A program made the position numbers and the translations under genes. 64,000 nt of DNA from Brevinema_A sp051647535 (GTDB lineage Bacteria > Spirochaetota > Brevinematia > Brevinematales > Brevinemataceae). Every line of letters begins with the position of its first letter. Within the stretch, counting starts at the first letter, position 1. Below the pieces are notes generated by a model. That model did not search any database. It was not told the DNA's origin and was given only the letters and a program-made list of their open reading frames with translations. Positions 57,332-64,000 of the stretch are shown here, piece after piece. The stretch spans positions 1 to 64,000 of the forward strand of contig JBOFEA010000002.1 of the NCBI GenBank assembly GCA_051647535.1. Reading direction: 5' to 3'.

Positions 57332-60049
57332 ATGAAAAATTTAAATCTTTACATCATCCTTTTTTGTTTGTTTTTGACAAAATCCGGATTTTCTTATGCA
57401 CGATTAATTAGTAATGAGATTTATGAATACCCTTTCTGCGTTCCTATTTTCAAATTAAAAGAAATAGAAACTCAACATTTTCGTATTATTTTTTCAGAAA
57501 ATTCCCTATCTAATGCGTTAGAGACAGCGGTGATTGCAGAAGAAGAATTTGAATCTCTATCACAGTATTATGGTCCGTTTCAAGCAAAATACAATAAAAT
57601 AAGAATTATTGTTTCATCGGATTACCAACTTGCAAACGGATTTGCCAGTTTTTTCGGATTTCCTGTAATACATATATATACAAGTACCCCTCCCCACAGC
57701 TCGGAAATACACTCGTATACCGAACCCCAATATACAAGAACACTAATCAGACATGAATTAACACATATCTTTACCTTGGCATTCAGACCCAAATTCAAAT
57801 CACAGTTCATTGATAAAATTTCAGAATACCTTGTTATTCCGGCAGTATTTGCTTCGCGTTCATTTCTGGAAGGATCAGCCATATCAAGAGAAAGCGACAG
57901 AGGATATGGAAGACTTGAAGATCCTTATACTTACCACCTGCTCCGAAGAGATTTATTGGACAATAAATTTCCAAATTTTTCAGAATTTGGAGGTGCATCT
58001 TCTCTATTTGAAAGCGGCGTCAGAACATATACATACGGTGCGGCTTTTAACAAAGTAATGACAGCATCAATGCACAAAACTTTTGACTATGAGTTTTGGA
58101 ATCATATCAGTCAAAAAAATACTTCTTCAACAGCCTTAAAAAAATTATTAAAACACCACATGGATGATTTATGGAAGAATTTTAAAGACCAGATGATAAG
58201 AGACAATTCAACATTTGAAATCAATTCCAATCTTCTTCTTTCCCCAAAACCCCGACGCATCCATTCGATACAAAAAAGAAAAAACAATATCTATTATTTT
58301 GATACTCGAAAAAAGATACTCTATGCTTACAATATCAAAACCAAAAAGAATAAAATCGCCGCCTTCGGAAATCAATATTGGAAAAAAGTTTCGGTATCCT
58401 ATGACGAAAAGTACTTTCTCATTTCCAAACAAAATAGATTAAAAAAATACGTAGTTATCGTTGACAAGCACACGCTTATTCCTGTATCAAAAAAATATTT
58501 AGGTCTTCAAGATGCTTGTTTTCCGGTATATTCAACAGAAAACAAAAAAGAATTTTTTGCTATCGACATAAACAATTCTTACCCAAAACTTGTCCATATC
58601 AACCATACCAACTCACAAACACTATATCAAGGCGGACCGTATGATTATTTTGACACTCCTATAAGTATAGACAGTAATTATGTATATTTTATGCATTCCT
58701 ATATTGGAGAAAAAAAGCTTTCAAGAATTCATTTGAATACTCAAAACGTGGAATCTCTTCAAAACGAATGTATTAAATTTGCCAGATTTTTAACAGCTAA
58801 TGATGGTTATATAAGTATTTCCTATGCGGAAAACAAAGACAGCTTTTATAAAAGAGCTATCTTAAATAATAATTCTCTTTATGTGGTACAAAACAACTTT
58901 AAAGGAGAAATGTTCGAGTCAATTTCTTCCGGAAATAATTTGATTTATAAAACATCGTTCTCTCAAAGCGATAATTTTGCTGAAATACCGATGCAGCAGT
59001 TTTCGGTTATCACTCAACAGGCTGTATTTGATTTGGTACCGCCTGCTCCTTCTGCTGAAATTTATACAGGTGAAATTATTCCTTATAAAGCATCAAAAGA
59101 TTTTTTAGCACCAACTTTCATAATACCTTCAATCAGTACACTAAGAGCCGGATTATCACTTTTATTTATTGACAGTACAGGAGCAAATACCTTCACATTG
59201 GGCGTTAATTTTAACTATTTCTACGGAACTCCGGAATTTTCACTTGCTTGGCTACACACATCGATTTCAGGAAATCCTTACTTGGAAATTTCCGAACAAC
59301 TTGTTAGAAATAACAGAGTTTTAAATCTTAATATGCACTTACTGATTTCAACAACATTCGGACTATGCTGGAGCAATAACTTCTTTATGGCAAGCACGGA
59401 TTTGACATGGATGGGAAGAATTACAGGAAATAACAAACTCCACCCCTTTCTTTGGAATCATTTGAGTTTACAGCAGCTTGTTCATGAAAATACTCTGCGA
59501 TTTAAAAATCATGCATCCGAAGGAAAATACGGCTTTTTTCGGACAGCATGTTTAACATTACAACAAAAAATCGATTATCTTCATATCAATTGGATTAGCA
59601 TTGCAGCAAAACTAAAATTATCCCCTCCTATTGTACCAATTACATTTACCATGCAAACAGCATACGATACAAGCCAAATTTCTATTTACGGTACTTCGAC
59701 ATTAGGACAAAGTTTAATACCTTGGTATTTTGAATATAGCAATTACCACATATTCAGCCCCTATGTTGTTTCAGGATCAATAGATTTACAGATCTACTCA
59801 TTTGAAATTCAACAAGGAACAGGATTTGGAGAATTGTTTGTTGAACGATGGACATTTTCAACCGGATATAGAGGCGGATTTTGGGGAATGGATATCCCAT
59901 ATCTTCATTCAGTATATATCAAAACATCGTTCCAATTTTCATTATTATACGGTATTATACCCTTTGATTTTTCTATTGAAGGATTTTATGCTATTAATAC
60001 TGATCGATTTGGGTATAGACTTCTTTTAGGAACAGGCATTTCTTTTTAG
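57332..60049 (+). CDS. Outer-membrane-associated HELTH gluzincin-like protein with predicted propeller and C-terminal barrel
   Basis: A 905-residue exported protein (signal peptide ending FSYA). Residues 45-280 form a peptidase-MA-like zincin: HELTH at 141-145 (zinc ligands His141 and His145, base Glu142), with Glu180 in FLEGSA 35 residues on as likely third ligand. Residues about 300-560 are beta-strand repeats of the TolB/WD40 kind (IYYFDTRKKILYAYNIKTKK, KYFLISKQNRLKKYVVIVDK). Residues about 600-905 alternate as in a transmembrane barrel and end GYRLLLGTGISF with a terminal Phe, typical of outer-membrane proteins. I infer a surface or periplasm-facing metalloprotease held by a barrel. Related TolB-like proteins occur in spirochaetes. 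ATG behind AGGAAAAAG. Confidence 0.7.
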   Translation: MKNLNLYIILFCLFLTKSGFSYARLISNEIYEYPFCVPIFKLKEIETQHFRIIFSENSLSNALETAVIAEEEFESLSQYYGPFQAKYNKIRIIVSSDYQLANGFASFFGFPVIHIYTSTPPHSSEIHSYTEPQYTRTLIRHELTHIFTLAFRPKFKSQFIDKISEYLVIPAVFASRSFLEGSAISRESDRGYGRLEDPYTYHLLRRDLLDNKFPNFSEFGGASSLFESGVRTYTYGAAFNKVMTASMHKTFDYEFWNHISQKNTSSTALKKLLKHHMDDLWKNFKDQMIRDNSTFEINSNLLLSPKPRRIHSIQKRKNNIYYFDTRKKILYAYNIKTKKNKIAAFGNQYWKKVSVSYDEKYFLISKQNRLKKYVVIVDKHTLIPVSKKYLGLQDACFPVYSTENKKEFFAIDINNSYPKLVHINHTNSQTLYQGGPYDYFDTPISIDSNYVYFMHSYIGEKKLSRIHLNTQNVESLQNECIKFARFLTANDGYISISYAENKDSFYKRAILNNNSLYVVQNNFKGEMFESISSGNNLIYKTSFSQSDNFAEIPMQQFSVITQQAVFDLVPPAPSAEIYTGEIIPYKASKDFLAPTFIIPSISTLRAGLSLLFIDSTGANTFTLGVNFNYFYGTPEFSLAWLHTSISGNPYLEISEQLVRNNRVLNLNMHLLISTTFGLCWSNNFFMASTDLTWMGRITGNNKLHPFLWNHLSLQQLVHENTLRFKNHASEGKYGFFRTACLTLQQKIDYLHINWISIAAKLKLSPPIVPITFTMQTAYDTSQISIYGTSTLGQSLIPWYFEYSNYHIFSPYVVSGSIDLQIYSFEIQQGTGFGELFVERWTFSTGYRGGFWGMDIPYLHSVYIKTSFQFSLLYGIIPFDFSIEGFYAINTDRFGYRLLLGTGISF

Positions 60050-60254
60050 CATATCAATCAAATTCACATCCTACTGGGCAATAAAAAATATACTACTAAA
60101 TAATATTAATTTATTCTAATACAATTTATTTTTCGTTTTGTAAATCATTGAAATAAAAACAGTTATCATACAAAATAAAAAAAAAAGATTGATTTGAACA
60201 ATCAAAATATGTAATAATTATAGTTAAGAAGATTAAAAATTTTAGGAGAGCATT

Positions 60255-61700
60255 ATGAGTGATTCAGCTCTACAAGATTTCATGTCACAGGAATATCAAT
60301 ACGGATTCCGGACAGAAATAGAATCAGATGAAGCTCCTTTTGGACTTAACGAAGATATTATCGCGCTTATAAGCAGTCGAAAAAACGAACCGGAATATAT
60401 GCTTGAGTTTCGATTGAAAGCATACAAACATTGGAAAACAATGACGCAACCTCATTGGTCTAGAGCAGATATAGAGCCTATAGATTTCGACAAATTACGA
60501 TACTATTCGGCTCCCAAAAAAAAGAATGCTCCGTCCCGAGCATCTCTAGACGAAGTTGATCCGGAAATATTAGCGGTATTCGACAAATTAGGGATTCCTC
60601 TCAGCGAGCAGAAACGATTATCAAATGTAGCTGTAGATGCGGTATTTGATTCCACGTCAGTAGCAACAACCCACCAAAAATATTTAGCAAAATTCGGTAT
60701 TATCTTTTGTTCTATTTCGGAAGCTATTAAAGAACATCCCGAATTAATAAAAAAATATTTGGGTTCTGTCGTTCCTTACGGCGACAATTTTTATGCGGCA
60801 TTGAACTCGGCGGTATTTACAGACGGATCATTCTGCTTTATTCCTAAAGGTGTCAAATGTCCTATGGATTTAAGCACTTATTTCCGTATTAATGCAGTAG
60901 ATACAGGTCAATTTGAGAGAACATTAATTATAGCGGAAGAAGATAGTTTTGTGAACTATATTGAAGGATGTACAGCTCCGCAGTTTTCCTCACACCAACT
61001 TCACGCAGCTATTGTGGAAATCGTCACTCTTGACAATGCAGTTGTCAATTATTCAACCGTACAGAATTGGTTTCCCGGTGATAAAGACGGTTCAGGAGGC
61101 GTATACAACCTTGTGACTAAACGAGGATTGTGTAAAGGTTCCAACTCAAAAATAACATGGACTCAAATCGAAGTAGGATCAGCCGTAACTTGGAAATATC
61201 CTTCTGTAATTCTTAAAGGTGACGGAAGCCGTGGAGAATTCTACTCGGTAGCACTTACCAATCACAAAATGCAGGCAGACACAGGCACCAAAATGATCCA
61301 TATTGGGAAAAATACCTCTTCTTATATTGTTTCTAAAGGAATATCAGCGGGAGAAAGCCGAAATGTCTACCGTGGTTTGGTTGAATTCAAAAAATCAGCT
61401 TCCAACTCCAAAAACTTTACCCAATGTGATTCCATGTTAATAGGAGATAAGTGTTCTGCAGTAACTTATCCTTATATCGAAATGAAAAATTCTACATCAC
61501 AAATCGCTCATGAAGCGACAACAAGCCAAATCAGTGCTGAACAGATTTTCTACCTTCAATCTCGAGGATTATCTCAAGAACAAGCTGTTTCATATATTCT
61601 TAACGGATTCTGTCAAGAAGTATTTAAAAAACTACCGGCAGAATTTTCTGTAGAAGCAGTAAGATTATTAGAATTAAAGTTAGAAGATTCCATTGGATAA
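60255..61700 (+). CDS. sufB: Fe-S cluster assembly protein SufB
   Basis: A 481-residue SufB, normal length. With SufC and SufD it forms the SufBC2D scaffold that builds iron-sulfur clusters. Typical sequences: PKGVKCPMDLSTYFRIN, EEDSFVNYIEGCTAPQF, the Gly-rich beta-helix core, SALTNHK-like SVALTNHKMQADTGTKMIHIGKNTSS, and SRGLSQEQAVSYILNGFCQEVFKKLP near the end. ATG behind TAGGAGAG. First of sufBCDS; the 205-base gap upstream has an inverted repeat TTGATT-TGAAC-AATCAA and a possible weak promoter, no regulator. Confidence 0.97.
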   Translation: MSDSALQDFMSQEYQYGFRTEIESDEAPFGLNEDIIALISSRKNEPEYMLEFRLKAYKHWKTMTQPHWSRADIEPIDFDKLRYYSAPKKKNAPSRASLDEVDPEILAVFDKLGIPLSEQKRLSNVAVDAVFDSTSVATTHQKYLAKFGIIFCSISEAIKEHPELIKKYLGSVVPYGDNFYAALNSAVFTDGSFCFIPKGVKCPMDLSTYFRINAVDTGQFERTLIIAEEDSFVNYIEGCTAPQFSSHQLHAAIVEIVTLDNAVVNYSTVQNWFPGDKDGSGGVYNLVTKRGLCKGSNSKITWTQIEVGSAVTWKYPSVILKGDGSRGEFYSVALTNHKMQADTGTKMIHIGKNTSSYIVSKGISAGESRNVYRGLVEFKKSASNSKNFTQCDSMLIGDKCSAVTYPYIEMKNSTSQIAHEATTSQISAEQIFYLQSRGLSQEQAVSYILNGFCQEVFKKLPAEFSVEAVRLLELKLEDSIG

Positions 61701-61735
61701 CAGTTTCAATAAAAATAACATAAGGAATAATAGAA

Positions 61736-62503
61736 ATGTTAAAAATTCAAAATTTATCAGTAAGCATAGATGAAAAACCAATATTAACCGGTGTTTCTTT
61801 AGAATTCAAAAAAGGAGAAATACATGCAATAATGGGAAGAAACGGATGTGGAAAATCCACTCTTACCAAAGTAATTGCAGGTCACCCCGATTATGAAGTC
61901 ACAGAAGGCGATATTTTGTTTTTAAATAAACAAAACGAATACGAATCAATCTTGGAAATGGATCCGGAAGAACGTGCTCATTTAGGAATTTTCGTAGGAT
62001 TTCAAAACCCTGTTGCTATACCGGGATTAAATAACGAAAGTTTTTTAAGAACAGTGTACAACAATATTAGAGAAATAAAAGGTTTGGAAAGAGTTGACGC
62101 TATTGAATTCCGTGAATTTATCAGCGAAAAAATGAACCATTTGGGAATGGGTGAAGAATTTCTAACACGAGGTGTAAACAGTGGTTTTTCCGGAGGAGAA
62201 CGAAAGAAGAATGAAATGCTTCAATTAGCTATGTTAGAACCTATTATTGCATTTTTGGACGAAATTGATTCGGGATTGGATGTAGATGCTCTTGCCGCTA
62301 TTTGTCAAGATATTAAATCTTTCCGTTCTAATGAGAACTGTTTCGTTCTCGTAACTCATTATAACAGAATTCTTAAACATCTTACTCCTGACTATATTCA
62401 TGTATTCCATAACGGAAAAGTTATTCTTACTTCCAACGATCCAAAACTGGCTCATAATATTGAAGAAAATGGATTTGATTCTTTATTGGAAAGGGAGGTA
62501 TAA
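61736..62503 (+). CDS. sufC: Fe-S cluster assembly ATPase SufC
   Basis: A 255-residue ABC-type ATPase that drives conformational change in SufB-SufD. Walker A is GRNGCGKST, with MDPEERAHLGIFVGFQNPVAIPG (Q-loop, typical of SufC), signature FSGGERKKNEMLQLAMLEP, Walker B IAFLDEIDSGLDVDA and switch VTHYNRIL. ATG after AAGGAATAATAG. Its last codon shares the A of sufD ATG (TAATG overlap). Confidence 0.97.
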   Translation: MLKIQNLSVSIDEKPILTGVSLEFKKGEIHAIMGRNGCGKSTLTKVIAGHPDYEVTEGDILFLNKQNEYESILEMDPEERAHLGIFVGFQNPVAIPGLNNESFLRTVYNNIREIKGLERVDAIEFREFISEKMNHLGMGEEFLTRGVNSGFSGGERKKNEMLQLAMLEPIIAFLDEIDSGLDVDALAAICQDIKSFRSNENCFVLVTHYNRILKHLTPDYIHVFHNGKVILTSNDPKLAHNIEENGFDSLLEREV

Positions 62504-63612
62504 TGAATACCGCAGCTTCTTATTTAGAGTCTTTACAACAGGCTCAACCCTTTCCGAGCAGCACTCTTGAAGACTACCGTTACAGCAAAATAATAGAATT
62601 GTTTCACAAAACCTCAATCAATCCTGAATCAGGAAAGGTTTGGGATACAAATCATTCACACGATTATATGTTTTTTTCTGATCAAGCACCATCCGATTTG
62701 GAAGTAAAAACTCCAGCTGATTTGCCGGAATTATTCCATAGAAATCAACATTATTTTAAAAACGCTTCTTTAAGCGGAAACAGTAGAGTTTATTATATAC
62801 CCTGCACTAAAGAAACTGTTTCTATAGGAATAGCATGTTCGGAAGATACCTTGGGTATGCAGAACATTTATTTTAAAATTCCTGATAACAAAACAGTAAA
62901 AATTTATCTTTCCCTGTATTCGCAAAATAACAGTATTGCTATACCACAGATTTTTCTTGAAGCTGGAGAAAATTCCCATGCAGAACTAATATACAGTGCC
63001 GAACAACATCAAAATTCGGGAATTCTCTGTCCTTCTTTTGAGTTTGGAGCAATGGGGGCAAATAGCCATATCTCGCTTCAAACATTTTCAACAAGCATTC
63101 ACGCTCAAAGAATATCTCTTATAGGATATTGTGCCGGTGCAGAAAGTCATATTGATCTTAGATCAGGATTTTATCTTCAACAAAACGAACTGTGTGATCT
63201 TTTCGTTCGGATTTTCCATGAAGCTCCAAACAGTACCAGTAATCAAATGATCAAAACCGCAACATTGGATTCCTCTGAAATGAATTTCAACGGTCAGATA
63301 TATGCAAACAAAAATGCTCAAAACATTTATGCCTACCAAATGCTCAAAGGAATTATTTTGGGAGATAATGCGCAAATTTTTGCACGTCCTCAATTAGATA
63401 TTGAATACTACGAACTGGCATGCTCTCACGGAGTATCAATCGGTGGTTTTGATCCGGAAGAACTATTTTATTTGAAAAGCCGAGGTATTGCCAATAAAGA
63501 TATCTATTCCCTCTTACTCTACGGATTTTTTACAGAACCGTTTGTAGAATTGGAATCAAGTGATTTTTGGAGCAATAAAATTAAATCACTGTTGAAAGTA
63601 TCTATCCTATAA
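62503..63612 (+). CDS. sufD: Fe-S cluster assembly protein SufD
   Basis: A 369-residue SufD, partner of SufB and SufC. The sequence is more divergent than SufB, as usual. Signatures are in the C-terminal half: NGQIYANKNAQNIYAYQMLKGIILGDNAQIFARPQLDIEYYELACSHGVSIGGFDPEELFYLKSRGI, where the SufB/SufD family C-S-H-G is present. ATG overlaps the sufC stop, so the two are translationally coupled. Confidence 0.94.
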   Translation: MNTAASYLESLQQAQPFPSSTLEDYRYSKIIELFHKTSINPESGKVWDTNHSHDYMFFSDQAPSDLEVKTPADLPELFHRNQHYFKNASLSGNSRVYYIPCTKETVSIGIACSEDTLGMQNIYFKIPDNKTVKIYLSLYSQNNSIAIPQIFLEAGENSHAELIYSAEQHQNSGILCPSFEFGAMGANSHISLQTFSTSIHAQRISLIGYCAGAESHIDLRSGFYLQQNELCDLFVRIFHEAPNSTSNQMIKTATLDSSEMNFNGQIYANKNAQNIYAYQMLKGIILGDNAQIFARPQLDIEYYELACSHGVSIGGFDPEELFYLKSRGIANKDIYSLLLYGFFTEPFVELESSDFWSNKIKSLLKVSIL

Positions 63613-63636
63613 AGAAGTTTGTAAAGGAGTTTGGAA

Positions 63637-64000
63637 TTGAATAATCACTCAGCAATAATCAATAATATCCGCAAACATTTTCCCTTTTTTCAAAGTGTCA
63701 ACGGCCAATCACTTGTTTACTTCGATAGTGCCGCGACAACCTTTACTCCTCAATCAGTGTTGGACGTAATGAATGAATATTATACGCAGTATCCTGCAAA
63801 CATTCATCGTGCTGTCTATAATATCAGCCACAAAGCTTCTGATTGTTACGAAAAAGCACGGGAAACTACTGCAGAATTTCTAGGAGCAAGAACTGAAGAA
63901 ATTGCATTTACTTCCGGAACGACAGCCGGTATTAATCTCTTTGCAGAATCTTTTGCAGAATCTTTTCTTCAAGAAGGTGACAGAATTATATTATCCACAA
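63637..64000 (+). CDS. sufS: Cysteine desulfurase SufS (partial, runs off the window)
   Basis: The first about 121 residues of a group II cysteine desulfurase. It takes sulfur from cysteine for the SufBCD scaffold. The start is TTG at 63637, with AAAGGAG eight bases upstream. The N-terminus (FPFFQSVNGQSLVYFDSAATTFTPQSVLDVM, then NIHRAVYNISHKASDCYEKARE and EEIAFTSGTTAGINL) matches SufS well (D-S-A-A-T-T-x-x-P). The PLP Lys and catalytic Cys lie beyond the window. SufU/SufE is expected downstream but not seen. Confidence 0.95.
   Translation, partial: MNNHSAIINNIRKHFPFFQSVNGQSLVYFDSAATTFTPQSVLDVMNEYYTQYPANIHRAVYNISHKASDCYEKARETTAEFLGARTEEIAFTSGTTAGINLFAESFAESFLQEGDRIILST

Noticed and set aside
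63943..63966. Tandem 12-base repeat GCAGAATCTTTT in sufS (AESF twice)
   Set aside because: The region has the same length as in normal SufS proteins when aligned by motif, so it is not an insertion; likely coincidental codon similarity.

Overview
The window is a low-GC (about one third G+C by eye) bacterial chromosome segment from a diderm. Outer-membrane functions are plentiful: LptB, MlaD/E/F, several lipoproteins, two predicted beta-barrels and a LysM/M23 envelope peptidase. Low GC, an IMP dehydrogenase without CBS domains (as in Borrelia), tandem CNNM/TlyC-type proteins and a sigma-28-like promoter fit a host-associated member of the Spirochaetota. That assignment is inference; no rRNA is present to settle it. 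TGA is an ordinary stop codon (ctpA ends in it), so code 11 applies. Many genes have a clear sigma-70 promoter with a 17-bp spacer.

Layout. 1-3030 is the end of a decayed genomic island: a truncated type ISP restriction-modification gene, a frameshifted small membrane protein and a nonsense-mutated tyrosine recombinase, all abutting tRNA-Leu(GAG), the likely attachment site. 3.6-8.5 kb (+) holds ctpA, accD, lptB, a GT2 glycosyltransferase and pgeF. 8.5-13.2 kb (-) is a gltX - small membrane protein - prfB - galU - acetyltransferase operon; prfB needs a programmed +1 frameshift. 13.3-16.8 kb carries a 49-residue protein, a MalY/PatB lyase, RidA and a MalX-type PTS permease. 17-20.9 kb is grpE-dnaK-dnaJ.

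21-24.8 kb has a secreted HEAT-repeat protein behind a sigma-28-like promoter, an orphan type III-like DNA methyltransferase and a degenerate HD-GYP protein. 25-32 kb is the phosphate uptake locus: two unequal PstS lipoproteins, PstC with an extra periplasmic domain, PstA and PstB, then a glycosyltransferase and PhoU on the other strand. 32.3-36.8 kb holds spmB-spmA, an LD-carboxypeptidase, an M20 amidohydrolase and two tandem flavodoxin-fold oxidoreductases. 36.8-41.4 kb is a tandem duplication: two copies of a lipoprotein gene, each followed by guaB sequence, where the first guaB copy is a dead relic and the second is intact and leads into guaA.

41.5-45.6 kb has an NhaC antiporter, a small barrel protein, a lipoprotein and an RlmD-type rRNA methyltransferase. 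45.6-51.7 kb (-) is mlaE-mlaF-mlaD-degT-cnnm-cnnm-rlmD, one likely transcription unit. 51.7-55.9 kb (-) is rpsF-ssb-rpsR-DUF2232-rplI-dnaB. 56-60 kb (+) has the LysM/M23 peptidase and a 905-residue HELTH metallopeptidase-like protein with a predicted propeller and barrel. 60.2 kb to the end is sufB-sufC-sufD-sufS; sufS runs off the window.

The most unusual items are the lipoprotein/guaB duplication with its relic, PstC with an Ig-like insert beside a PstS whose phosphate ligands are altered, the 905-residue metallopeptidase-barrel, the malX/ridA/malY grouping and several strong inverted repeats at promoters.
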